This document shows, in pieces, positions 33,629 through 42,094 of a stretch of 64,000 nt of DNA. Under the pieces are notes generated by a model, which worked only from the letters and a program-made list of their open reading frames with translations, made no database searches and had not been told where the DNA came from. The DNA comes from Leadbetterella sp. (GTDB lineage: Bacteria; Bacteroidota; Bacteroidia; Cytophagales; Spirosomataceae), in NCBI GenBank assembly GCA_019638185.1, contig JAHBUH010000014.1, positions 39,134 through 103,133 of the forward strand, read 5' to 3'. Position 1 is the stretch's first letter. Every line of letters begins with the position of its first letter. The position numbers were made by a program, and so were the translations under genes.

Positions 33629-36600
33629 ATGAAGAAATCGGGACTATACCTAATCAGTTTTATCCTTATCTGTCCTTATTTAAGCGCACAGAATAAAGGC
33701 ATCATCAAAAACTATTTCCAGCTCAGTAAAAGTGAAGGATTGAGTCATAACAGCGTCACCTCGGTATGCAACGATATTTATGGCAGAATATGGATAGGAT
33801 CATTTTCAGGCCTGGATATCTACGACAGCCAAAAGCTTCATCATGTAGACCTCTTACAGGGCCGCCAGGTAAGAAACCTTTTTAATACGGGAAAAGAAAT
33901 GCTAATAGCCACCATCCATCAGCTGATCACCTATAATTACCGGGAGGGCACCTACCGCACCCTGAAGTTCCGGGATGAAGATATAAAATATATCACTTCC
34001 ATCCTGTACAACAATAACCAGATCAATATCATTGCTGCCGGAAAGGTATATAAATATGAGAACGGCAAAATTACCTTACAAAAAGACGGCATCATTGAAT
34101 ACACCTTCCTGGTTGCGGATAAATTTGGTACACTGTGGGGCTTAAAAGGCGATACTGTGTACCAGATGAAAAGTAACTACACCCTCTCCTCCAAATATAA
34201 GCTTTCCAATAATAAGCAGGAAAGTGTAGTGCATGGGCGCTGTATTTATTCCGATGCCAACGGCAGTATCTGGGTAGGAACCCGGAAAGATGGATTATAC
34301 CGGTATAACAGGGCCATCGACAGCTTTCAGAAAGAGCATATTGAGAAAAAGTATGGTATAAAGGATATTGAAAATATCGGTAGCATCAACGAAGATAATT
34401 ACTCGCGCCTGTGGATCGGACATAACAGCGGAATAGCTGTGTATGATTATACCAATAATTATTTGAAAGATTATATGCTGGAAAACAGTAACGGAATAAC
34501 AGAAAACACTACCATCACCCATATTTATAAAACCCATACGGGTAACTTAACCATCGGAACCTATTTTTCAGGCGCTTTCTTTATCCGTGAACTAGTTTCT
34601 CCTTTTGAGTTTTACAACTTTCTCCCTGACAGAAAAGATGCCCGCGGGGTAGCCATAAACGGGATAATAGAGGATGAAAATAACCGGGTCTGGATAGCCA
34701 CCAACCGGAGTGGAATAAATGTAGTGGATCAACAAGGTAAGCTACTGAAGCAGATTAACTCCCAGACGGGGGGTATAAATGATAACATCGTGTCCATGAC
34801 CATAGACCATACCGGTAATATCTGGGCGGGGTCATTGTCAGATGGAATCTTTACAATAGATAAAAACGGTGCGATTCAGCACATTACCAGTGATAAGAGC
34901 AGTGACCTACCCTTATCAGGTAACGAGATTTATGTTCTGAAAACCCTGAACCGCGACAGCCTGCTCATAGGAACCAATAAAGGAGTAGACCTTTTTTCCT
35001 TTGCCAGCAAAACCATCACTCCCCTCATTCCGAAAAGCAATATGAGTTATTCCTTTATAAATATCCATACTGATCCTGATCACATATACATCGTTGATTT
35101 AGGAAGTATTCTGGTTTTCAATAAGCATACCAAACGGCATGAAACCTATAACCTGGCAAAAGAATACCCTAACACCCGGATTCAGTCGAGTTACCTGACT
35201 AATAAAGGGTCCCTGCTGCTTGGAACCAATAAAGGCGAGTTATTCCTGTTTGAAAACAAAAAGATCAATCCTTTTTTAACTGGCATCAAGTACATAAAAA
35301 GCGGGATATCGGGTATCCGGATGGATATTAACGGTAACATATGGTTATCTTCCGGCAATAACCTGTTCTGCCTTAATCCCAGCCATGAAGTAAAAAAAAT
35401 AAACCTGGAATGGGGAATGGGAAAAAATGAGTTCAATGTACGCTCCTGCTTCTCTGACCGCAATGGTGTAATTTACCTGGGCACCACTGACGGCTACGTA
35501 AGGTTTAATCCCCAAAAGGTTACCGATGACCGCACCCGGGTACCTGTACTGTATATAACAGGTTTAAAACTATTAAACAAAACAATCGTCGCCAACGATG
35601 ACTCCGGAATCCTGAAGGAAAGCATCAATGATACAGAGAAGATCTTCCTGAAAAACAACCAGAATTTTATCTCGTTTGATGTATCCGTCATAGACTTTGG
35701 ACCGATCCGGTCGCTCTATTCGCTAAGGTACAATCTCCATGATTTTGATGAGGACTGGATAGACATTAATCCCAATTCCAACGAGATCTCGTACACAGGG
35801 CTACCCGCCGGCAAGTATGACCTCGAAATACAGCTGATCTCCAGCACTGGCCAGATTTTAAAATCAAAGAGGCTGACCCTCGTAGTAGCCCCTCCTTTTC
35901 ACCTGAAATGGTATATGATCCTGCTGTATATTATACTCCTGGGCGTCATTATCTTCATCGTATACCGGTACATTAAAAAACAAAGAGCCTCAAGATACCT
36001 GGTTGAAAAAACTAAAAGAGAGCAGAAAGAAGCCGACAAGATCAATGCATTGAAGCTTGATTTCTTTACTTACATTTCCCATGAGTTTAAAACACCCTTA
36101 TCCATTATATCCACATTACAGGATGATATCTTCCCTTCGGTAGACCCAAACAGCGAAATAGAGATAGACATTTTCAAACGAAACATTAAACGTCTGGAAT
36201 ACCTGATCTCTCAGTTAATGGAGTTCAGAAGCATTGAATCGCAGCATACACCCGTCAGATATTCCAGGCATAACATCATATCGTTTTTACGGCAGATCTC
36301 AGAGGCTTTTGAACCCCTGATAAAGAACAAAAGTATTCAATTTGAATTTATTACCCAGCTGAATGAATATGAAATGCTGATTGACTCTGCAAAACTGGAA
36401 ATGCTGATCGGTAATTTATTAAGTAACAGCATAAAGCATACCGTTTATGGCGGACATGTTTACCTGGAAATCATGCAGAAAGAAGATGCTTTGATGGTGA
36501 ATGTATTTAATTCCGGCGAGTGCCTCACAGAAGAACAGAAACAAACCATCTTTGAGCCTTATAACAAGACCTATTCCTCCAATATTTATGCTAACAGTGG

Positions 36601-37636
36601 CATCGGCCTGGCCATTGTAAACAGCATTGCAAAATTACTGAACATAGAATTATCCATTATTTCCATTGAAAATGAAGGAAACCTATTCAGCGTGAGTATT
36701 CCAATACTTCCTCTGGCCGGTATGGATACCGTTCAGAAAAACATCAAAACCAACATTGTACAGGAAATTGTGGACAATACGATCTACATAGAAGAACAAA
36801 GCTTAACAAATCAGGATTTTGGCAACAGCAAATACGGCTACTATCTTTTAATGGTAGAAAATGACAATGACACAGGCAAGATATTAAAAAAGAAATTAGA
36901 AAAGCATTACCAGGTAATATGGGTCAAAAAAGCCAAAGACGCCCTGCTTATCATGAAGTCCCAAAACGTGGATTTATTGATTTCAGATGTGCACATGCCC
37001 GACATGAACGGCTATGAGCTCTGCGAAGCCGTCAAGAAAAACGAGAAATTTAAACACATCCCTATTGTTTTAATTACGTCAGATATTGCCCCGGAAGCAA
37101 AAATAAAAGGGTTTCAGCACGGAGCAGATGCCTTCATAGAGAAACCTGTAAATATTCAGGAGCTGATATTGCGTTTAGACAATATTTTAAAGAGCAAGCG
37201 TATCCTCCGCGAATATTACTCCGTATTTAAGCTAAAAGACGAAGATTCCGGATACATCAATAATGCCGATGAAATTTTCCTGAAAAGGGCATCTGACTAC
37301 ATCTATGACAACCTGAACAATGTGAATCTGTCTGTACAGAAGCTGGCTAATCACTCCCATGTCAGCAGAACACAACTCTACCTGAACATGAAAAGACTAA
37401 CCCACCGTACCCCTTCCGAGTTTATTGTGGATATAAAAATGAAAGAAGCAAAAAAGATGCTGGCATCCACCGCCCTGGCCACCTCGGAAATAGCCTATCA
37501 GCTGGGCTACAAAAACCCGAATCACTTCAGCCGGCAATTCAAAGAATATACCGGAAAATCACCTACTAAGTTTAAGTCAGATCTGGTTTCGGATGTGAGC
37601 AAACCCTTATGCGAAGAAACCTCCCTTCTCCCATAA
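33629..37636 (+). CDS. Hybrid two-component system (HTCS) regulator of the polysaccharide locus
   Basis: 1335 residues. A signal peptide (residues 1-20) precedes about 14 beta-propeller repeats (IYGRIWIGSFSGLDIYD, GNIWAGSLSDGIFTIDKNG), then a Y_Y_Y domain (LPAGKYDLEIQLIS) near 720-745. A membrane helix follows (MILLYIILLGVIIFIVYRYI, about 761-780). The HisKA box is FFTYISHEFKTPLS with His near 817, and the ATPase has NLLSNSIKHT and SGIGLAIVNS. A receiver domain follows (phospho-Asp in LLISDVHMPDM near 1117), then an AraC HTH (QKLANHSHVSRTQLYLNMKR, EIAYQLGYKNPNHFSRQFKE). It would bind the released oligosaccharide in the periplasm and activate the divergent operon. Confidence 0.95.
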   Translation: MKKSGLYLISFILICPYLSAQNKGIIKNYFQLSKSEGLSHNSVTSVCNDIYGRIWIGSFSGLDIYDSQKLHHVDLLQGRQVRNLFNTGKEMLIATIHQLITYNYREGTYRTLKFRDEDIKYITSILYNNNQINIIAAGKVYKYENGKITLQKDGIIEYTFLVADKFGTLWGLKGDTVYQMKSNYTLSSKYKLSNNKQESVVHGRCIYSDANGSIWVGTRKDGLYRYNRAIDSFQKEHIEKKYGIKDIENIGSINEDNYSRLWIGHNSGIAVYDYTNNYLKDYMLENSNGITENTTITHIYKTHTGNLTIGTYFSGAFFIRELVSPFEFYNFLPDRKDARGVAINGIIEDENNRVWIATNRSGINVVDQQGKLLKQINSQTGGINDNIVSMTIDHTGNIWAGSLSDGIFTIDKNGAIQHITSDKSSDLPLSGNEIYVLKTLNRDSLLIGTNKGVDLFSFASKTITPLIPKSNMSYSFINIHTDPDHIYIVDLGSILVFNKHTKRHETYNLAKEYPNTRIQSSYLTNKGSLLLGTNKGELFLFENKKINPFLTGIKYIKSGISGIRMDINGNIWLSSGNNLFCLNPSHEVKKINLEWGMGKNEFNVRSCFSDRNGVIYLGTTDGYVRFNPQKVTDDRTRVPVLYITGLKLLNKTIVANDDSGILKESINDTEKIFLKNNQNFISFDVSVIDFGPIRSLYSLRYNLHDFDEDWIDINPNSNEISYTGLPAGKYDLEIQLISSTGQILKSKRLTLVVAPPFHLKWYMILLYIILLGVIIFIVYRYIKKQRASRYLVEKTKREQKEADKINALKLDFFTYISHEFKTPLSIISTLQDDIFPSVDPNSEIEIDIFKRNIKRLEYLISQLMEFRSIESQHTPVRYSRHNIISFLRQISEAFEPLIKNKSIQFEFITQLNEYEMLIDSAKLEMLIGNLLSNSIKHTVYGGHVYLEIMQKEDALMVNVFNSGECLTEEQKQTIFEPYNKTYSSNIYANSGIGLAIVNSIAKLLNIELSIISIENEGNLFSVSIPILPLAGMDTVQKNIKTNIVQEIVDNTIYIEEQSLTNQDFGNSKYGYYLLMVENDNDTGKILKKKLEKHYQVIWVKKAKDALLIMKSQNVDLLISDVHMPDMNGYELCEAVKKNEKFKHIPIVLITSDIAPEAKIKGFQHGADAFIEKPVNIQELILRLDNILKSKRILREYYSVFKLKDEDSGYINNADEIFLKRASDYIYDNLNNVNLSVQKLANHSHVSRTQLYLNMKRLTHRTPSEFIVDIKMKEAKKMLASTALATSEIAYQLGYKNPNHFSRQFKEYTGKSPTKFKSDLVSDVSKPLCEETSLLP

Positions 37637-37669
37637 TTTCATTATATTGGCCTTTTTAAATCATCTCTC

Positions 37670-38257
37670 ATGAAAACACTCGAAAAACTTGCCCTCACAT
37701 TAAAGGAGTTTGCCGGACTTCATGAGGAAGATTTTGAAAAATCTGTTCCCTACTGGACGGAACTAAGTTATAAAAAGTGGGAGTTTTTCAATGAGTACAA
37801 GAATGTCTGCAAATACCTGGGGTTTATTGATGAAGGAGTTTTTCGCTCGTATATGATTGACGGGAAAACCGGGGAGGAAAAGAATGTCTTTCTCTATTCG
37901 GGGAACCAGTTTGTGGTCTCGTTCAAAAGCTTTATTAACCAGGCTCCCTGCGACTATTATACCCAGGCCATGACTGACGCAAAGGTTCTTTGCATTCATA
38001 TCATCCATCTGCAAAAATTATATAAAGAATCCCACTCATGGGAAAGGTTCGGCCGCCTACTGGCACAGGAAGCTTTTAATGTCACGATAGAACGTACGGA
38101 AAGCTTTCTTTTCAAAACTCCTGAAGAACGTTACATTGATCTGATAAAACACCATCCCGATATTTTCAACACGGTTCCGCTCTATCACATTTCATCTTAT
38201 CTCGGTATCCAGGGCCCTTCCCTGAGCCGGATCCGGAAAAGGCTTTCCGGGAAATAA
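37670..38257 (+). CDS. Crp/Fnr-family transcriptional regulator
   Basis: 195 residues, similar in plan to the regulator at 6644-7234. An N-terminal cNMP-binding-like barrel (CKYLGFIDEGVFRSYMID, FLYSGNQFVVSFKSF) lacks cAMP-contact residues. A helical linker with ERYIDLIKHHPDIFN leads to the short HTH (YHISSYLGIQGPSLSRIRKR). The alpha/beta hydrolase gene starts 99 bases downstream on the same strand, and its promoter carries a perfect 16-bp palindrome that is the best candidate for this protein's operator. It follows the HTCS gene by 33 bases but is functionally separate from the polysaccharide locus. Confidence 0.88.
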   Translation: MKTLEKLALTLKEFAGLHEEDFEKSVPYWTELSYKKWEFFNEYKNVCKYLGFIDEGVFRSYMIDGKTGEEKNVFLYSGNQFVVSFKSFINQAPCDYYTQAMTDAKVLCIHIIHLQKLYKESHSWERFGRLLAQEAFNVTIERTESFLFKTPEERYIDLIKHHPDIFNTVPLYHISSYLGIQGPSLSRIRKRLSGK

Positions 38258-38290
38258 CACTTTCGCATACGGTACTCTCTGTTTCACGAT

Positions 38291-38335
38291 TTTAACCCGG
38301 GTTAAAGTTTTTGAAAAATGGTCAGAATACCTTTG
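38291..38335 (+). promoter_or_regulatory. Candidate Crp/Fnr-type operator and promoter
   Basis: A perfect 16-bp palindrome TTTAACCCGGGTTAAA (38291-38306), TTGAAA at 38311, and the -7 element TACCTTTG at 38328-38335. The order and spacing are the same as at 5832-5875, and 21 of 27 bases match from the TTG through the -7 region. Confidence 0.7.
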
Positions 38336-38356
38336 TCATATCAAAATAACAGCATC

Positions 38357-39127
38357 ATGACAAAGTCAAAAACTATCGTATTGGTTCACGGGAATTTCGT
38401 GAATGATCTCACCTGGCAATCGTGGAAACGGCACTATGAACAAAAAGGTTACACCGTTTATACTCCGGCCAATCCCGGTCACGGGGGAAACCCTGCTGAA
38501 TTAAGGAAAAATATGCACCCTAAACTTATCCAAACCGGTTTCCGGGAGGTGGTAACGCATATTTCAGAGCTGATTGACACGCTTCCTGAAAAACCCCTAG
38601 TCATAGGACACTCTATGGCCGGAATGGCCGTAATGAAACTTGCAGAGGCAGGCAAGGTGGCAGCTGCTGTAAGCCTTGACGGAGCACCTCCAAAAAATGT
38701 ACTTCCTCCTTTTTCAACAATCCGTACCGTGTTTTCCGCTTTTGGCTTTTTCTCTGCAAAGGGCTATTTCATGGGAAGCCGCAAGTGGTATAATCACGCT
38801 TTCTTCAACACCCTGCCCTCTGAGCAACAGGAAAAAATGTTTGACCAGTTTGCCGTACCTGAAAGTCACAAAGTAAACCGCCAGCTGGTACTGGATTCTT
38901 TCTCTGCTATTGATTTCAAAAAGCCACACATCCCATTGCTATTTATCGGAGGCGGAAGTGATCATATTTTTCCCGCTTCGCTGACGCGGACCATTGCTGG
39001 AAAATACAGCGATAAAAACAGCCGCACAGATCTGAAAATTTACCCTGGAAAAAGTCATTTTATTGCGGGTGAACCCGGATGGGAAGTTATTGCAGATGAT
39101 ATTCTTGCCTGGTATGAAAACCTGTGA
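38357..39127 (+). CDS. Alpha/beta-fold hydrolase
   Basis: 256 residues from ATG 38357, chosen because the promoter ends at 38335; the frame extends upstream to 38318 through the promoter. The fold is clear: VLVHGNFVNDLTW (oxyanion region), YTPANPGHGGNP, the nucleophile elbow GHSMAG with Ser86, LLFIGGGSDHIFP carrying the acid Asp, and PGKSHFIAGEPGW with the catalytic His. The closest group by style is the small esterase/signal-hydrolase type in Bacteroidota; the substrate is unknown. It is the probable target of the Crp/Fnr-type regulator directly upstream. Confidence 0.88.
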   Translation: MTKSKTIVLVHGNFVNDLTWQSWKRHYEQKGYTVYTPANPGHGGNPAELRKNMHPKLIQTGFREVVTHISELIDTLPEKPLVIGHSMAGMAVMKLAEAGKVAAAVSLDGAPPKNVLPPFSTIRTVFSAFGFFSAKGYFMGSRKWYNHAFFNTLPSEQQEKMFDQFAVPESHKVNRQLVLDSFSAIDFKKPHIPLLFIGGGSDHIFPASLTRTIAGKYSDKNSRTDLKIYPGKSHFIAGEPGWEVIADDILAWYENL

Positions 39128-39227
39128 AAAACGGGGTGGCTAAGATACACGGTGTGTTAACCCCAGCCAAAAAAAAATTTCAGCGTTTCTCTCAGGGTTC
39201 GGCCATTGTCAGCAAGGAGGATCAGCC

Positions 39228-39653
39228 TTACTCCGCCCTCGTAAATTTCGTGGTCTTCCCGATCAGCGAAACCCCGATGTAGCCGCGGATGTTCAGTTGC
39301 CTGTCGCCCGCCCACTTAATGGTGGAAGAGTAGGTTTTACCGGATTTCGGGTCATAAATATCGCCGTTTGTCCAGTTTTTGCCGTCTTTTTCAAAGCCCG
39401 TCAGGATCACCAGTCCTATGACGGGCTTATCCCTTAATGACGACTTGGGATTATTCCTGTCAGTTTTATCCTTACCGCTATTATCCTTAGGCTCCCTGAG
39501 CCATACGATCTTCCCGTAAAGCTTCCCGCCCTGCTCATAAAACTGGATTTTCGCCTCCTTTTCTTCGTTAAACCACAGGCCCTGGGTGATGTCCTGCGCC
39601 ATTAAAAAAGACGGGAACAGGGAAAAAGCAAGAAGAATGATTGTTTTTATCAT
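39228..39653 (-). CDS. DUF2147 secreted protein
   Basis: 141 residues with a signal peptide (MIKTIILLAFSLFPSFLMAQ). The DUF2147 blocks are GLWFNEEKEAKIQFYEQGGK, YGKIVWLREP, DKPVIGLVILTGFEKDGKNW, DIYDPKSGKTYSSTIKW and RGYIGVSLIGKTTKFTR, in the usual order and at full length. The family forms a small beta-barrel exported to the periplasm; its function is unknown. It is a single gene, convergent with the alpha/beta hydrolase gene. Confidence 0.85.
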   Translation of the reverse strand: MIKTIILLAFSLFPSFLMAQDITQGLWFNEEKEAKIQFYEQGGKLYGKIVWLREPKDNSGKDKTDRNNPKSSLRDKPVIGLVILTGFEKDGKNWTNGDIYDPKSGKTYSSTIKWAGDRQLNIRGYIGVSLIGKTTKFTRAE

Positions 39654-39670
39654 ATATATAAAATTTTAAA

Positions 39671-39694
39671 CTTTCAGCCGGGCGGCGAACAGCT
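39671..39694. repeat. Partial copy of the dispersed repeat (GCCGGGCGGCGAAC core)
   Basis: 22 of 24 bases match 48100-48123, the inner part of the palindromic repeat copy B, including the 15-base identity AGCCGGGCGGCGAAC. It lies in the gap between the DUF2147 and PAP2 genes. The flanking GCTCAAAGCTC arms are not preserved here. Confidence 0.5.
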
Positions 39695-39715
39695 GATTCC
39701 CGATCCCGCATAAGC

Positions 39716-40291
39716 TCAACGGTTATCTGCCGTAAACGGCTCTTTCCGCCTGCCTATCTTCTCATATACATAAAAGAACACCTTCGGCACCACGATACCG
39801 ATCAGCGCACCCACCACCACATCGCCCGGGTGATGCACGCCCACGTATATGCGCGAATAGCTCATCAGGATAGCCCAGGCCAGCAGAAGCCAGAATACGT
39901 ATTTATTACCCTTAAAAGCGCTGGAAAATCCGGAAAAGAGCCCGAAGCTGTTGGCCGCATGCGAGGAAGCAAAACCGTACATCCCGCCGCAGTTACCCAC
40001 CAGCGTCATCTCTTCCAGGAAATCGTGGCAGGGGCGCAGACGTTCAAAATTGGGTTTTAATATTCCTGAAGCTATAAAATCACACATCCCTACTGCCGCA
40101 GCGATCAGCACAAAATAAATCAGCGCCTGCCGCCAGGAAAACGTTTTGAACAGCAGGAACACCATAAAAAGGATCACCGGGATCCAGGATTTGGAATTAG
40201 TATAGATCAGGAAAAATTTATCCCAGAAGGGCGAATGAAAGCCGTTTAGCCACAAAAAGACGTCCTTATCCAGTTCCAGCAGGCTCTCCAT
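39716..40291 (-). CDS. PAP2-family membrane phosphatase
   Basis: 191 residues with about five membrane helices. The three PAP2 motifs are visible: K-x6-RP in KPNFERLRP (near 79-87), the second as FASSHAANSFG with the catalytic His, and SRIYVGVHHPGDVVVG with the nucleophile His and Asp. Such enzymes dephosphorylate lipid phosphates, for example undecaprenyl pyrophosphate or phosphatidic acid, at the outer face of the inner membrane. Its ATG shares one base with the trpS stop (TGATG), so it is translationally coupled to trpS. Confidence 0.9.
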   Translation of the reverse strand: MESLLELDKDVFLWLNGFHSPFWDKFFLIYTNSKSWIPVILFMVFLLFKTFSWRQALIYFVLIAAAVGMCDFIASGILKPNFERLRPCHDFLEEMTLVGNCGGMYGFASSHAANSFGLFSGFSSAFKGNKYVFWLLLAWAILMSYSRIYVGVHHPGDVVVGALIGIVVPKVFFYVYEKIGRRKEPFTADNR

Positions 40292-41265
40292 CAGGCAAAT
40301 CGCATTAGTTTACGCACTTCCTCCATGGTTTTACGGGCCACGGCCTCTGCTTTCTCCTCCCCTATCTTCAGCTGCTTCTCCAGGGCTTCCGGGTTTTCGA
40401 AATAATAATTGTAGATCTCCCGGTGCCGGCTAAAACGCGTCAAAATGGCCTCGTACAGCTCTTTCTTGGCGTGCCCGTAACCGTAACCACCCGCCAGGTA
40501 ATTCTTCCGCATCTCTGCCACCTGCTCCGGCGTACCTACCAGGCTAAAGATCTTAAAGGTATTGTCCGTATCCGGGTTCTTGGGCTCCTCCAGGGGCGTA
40601 GCATCCGAAACGATCTTCTTGATCACCTTGTTCAGCTCGTTTTCCGGCAGGAAAATATCGATATAGTTATTGTAAGACTTGCTCATCTTCTGGCCGTCTG
40701 TGCCAGGGATGGTCATCACTTCTTCATTGATCACCTCCGCCGGAATTTTAAATACCTCGCCGTACACCCGGTTAAATGACTCGGTGATGTCTCGGGCCAT
40801 CTCCAGGTGCTGCTTCTGGTCTTTGCCTACGGGCACGTAATCCGCCTGGTACAGGATGATATCGGCCGTCATCAGCACGGGGTAAGTAAACAGGCCGGCA
40901 TTTACGTCAGACAGCCGCTCTGCCTTATCTTTAAACGAATGCGCATTAGCCAGCATGGGGTAGGGCGTCAGGCAGCTCAGGTACCAGGTGAGTTCGGTGT
41001 GGTAGTGTGCCAACCGCGACTGACGATAAAAAACCGTCTTCTCCGGGTCCAGTCCGCTGGCCAGCCAGGCCGATGCCACCGCACGGGTGTTCTGCTCCAG
41101 CTCCACCGGGTTTTTAATGGCGGTAAGTGAGTGGAGGTCGGCTATAAATAAGAAAGACTCATTGCCCGGCTGAGCGGAAAGCTGCACCGCAGGTTCAATA
41201 GCCCCCAGCAAATTGCCCAGATGCGGCCGGCCGGTAGCCTGAATCCCTGTTAAAATTCTTGCCAT
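40291..41265 (-). CDS. trpS: Tryptophanyl-tRNA synthetase
   Basis: 324 residues, a normal size for bacterial TrpRS. The class I signatures are PHLGN (HIGH motif, residues 14-18, in MARILTGIQATGRPHLGNLL) and GQKMSKSYNN (KMSKS motif, near 195). PVLMTADIILYQADYVPVGK with DQKQHLEMARD is the tryptophan-binding region typical of TrpS. It charges tRNA-Trp in the cytoplasm. The PAP2 gene is coupled downstream. An imperfect inverted repeat lies in its upstream gap (41287-41340). Confidence 0.97.
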   Translation of the reverse strand: MARILTGIQATGRPHLGNLLGAIEPAVQLSAQPGNESFLFIADLHSLTAIKNPVELEQNTRAVASAWLASGLDPEKTVFYRQSRLAHYHTELTWYLSCLTPYPMLANAHSFKDKAERLSDVNAGLFTYPVLMTADIILYQADYVPVGKDQKQHLEMARDITESFNRVYGEVFKIPAEVINEEVMTIPGTDGQKMSKSYNNYIDIFLPENELNKVIKKIVSDATPLEEPKNPDTDNTFKIFSLVGTPEQVAEMRKNYLAGGYGYGHAKKELYEAILTRFSRHREIYNYYFENPEALEKQLKIGEEKAEAVARKTMEEVRKLMRFA

Positions 41266-41286
41266 ATTTTTCTGTTAATGCGATTA

Positions 41287-41340
41287 GAGTATGTTTAAAT
41301 TTTCAAAAATAAACCTAAAGGATAAAGTTTAAATATGCTC
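41287..41340. repeat. Imperfect inverted repeat between divergent trpS and DUF2461 genes
   Basis: GAGTATGTTTAAA (41287-41299) faces TTTAAATATGCTC (41328-41340), 11 of 13 positions pairing, around 28 AT-rich bases. It is placed to affect both divergent promoters, but no regulator is known. Confidence 0.4.
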
Positions 41341-41375
41341 TTGAATGTATCTTAACACAAAAATAGGAAAAACAG

Positions 41376-42038
41376 ATGATAGCCGAACCAACTTTTGCTT
41401 TTTTAAGGAAACTGGCCGCCAACAATACCCGGGAATGGTTCACCGAAAACCGGGCCTTGTACGATGCCGCAAGGGAGAATTTTGTAGAATTCTGTGACGG
41501 GGTGCTGCAGGAGGTCAAGGTTTTTGAACCTGGCTTTTACGACACCCAGATTAAAGACTGTATCTTCCGGATCAACCGCGACGTACGCTTTTCCAAAGAC
41601 AAAAGTCCCTATAAAACCTACCTGTCGGCGGCTTTCGGACAGGGGGGGCGTAACTCCGGGAAAGTGGATTACTATTTCCATCTTCAGAACGAAGAGTCCT
41701 TCATAGGCGGCGGGTTGTGGCAGCCCGGCGCCGGCCAGCTGGCCAAATTCCGCCAGGAAATTGATTATGCACCGGAAACCCTGAAAGACATCATCCATTC
41801 CGATGATTTCCAAAAGCACTTCCCCCTGATCTACGGCGAAAAACTAAAAAGAGCCCCGAAAGGCTACGCCGAAGACCACCCGGATATTGAGCTGCTTCGT
41901 TACAAAGAAATGTTCTTCTGGAAAAAATTCAGCAATGAAGAGGTAAAAGCGCCCGGTTTCAAGGCGGAGCTGCTGCAGCACATGAAAATCCTGAAACCTT
42001 ACCTGGATTACCTGAATGAGCTGTTATACGGGGAATAA
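41376..42038 (+). CDS. DUF2461 family protein (TIGR02453 type)
   Basis: 220 residues. The family blocks are present in order: FLRKLAANNTREWFTENRAL at the N-terminus, DCIFRINRDVRFSKDKSPYK and TYLSAAFGQGGRNSG in the middle, YYFHLQNEESFIGGGLWQP, and RYKEMFFWKKF near the C-terminus. The function is unknown; the family is cytoplasmic and widespread. It is a single gene divergent from trpS, and its stop codon lies within a strong terminator shared with the MetZ-like gene. Confidence 0.88.
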   Translation: MIAEPTFAFLRKLAANNTREWFTENRALYDAARENFVEFCDGVLQEVKVFEPGFYDTQIKDCIFRINRDVRFSKDKSPYKTYLSAAFGQGGRNSGKVDYYFHLQNEESFIGGGLWQPGAGQLAKFRQEIDYAPETLKDIIHSDDFQKHFPLIYGEKLKRAPKGYAEDHPDIELLRYKEMFFWKKFSNEEVKAPGFKAELLQHMKILKPYLDYLNELLYGE

Positions 42039-42076
42039 TGTTCTTTGTGCAAAATATAAATTGCACAAAGAACATT
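42037..42076. terminator. Bidirectional terminator between convergent genes
   Basis: A perfect 16-bp stem: AATGTTCTTTGTGCAA (42037-42052) and its complement at 42061-42076, with an 8-base AT-only loop. It begins inside the DUF2461 stop codon and ends 19 bases before the end of the MetZ-like gene. Confidence 0.8.
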
Positions 42077-42094
42077 TTCACAAAGCGCTTATTC

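Noticed and set aside
38318-38356. Upstream start for the alpha/beta hydrolase
   Set aside because: It lies across the TAnnTTTG element, so it would not be transcribed in full; ATG 38357 gives a normal N-terminus.
39128-39180. Hairpin-like sequence followed by an A run after the alpha/beta hydrolase gene
   Set aside because: The run is A on the coding strand, and on the other strand the T run precedes the stem, so it is not a standard terminator for either gene.
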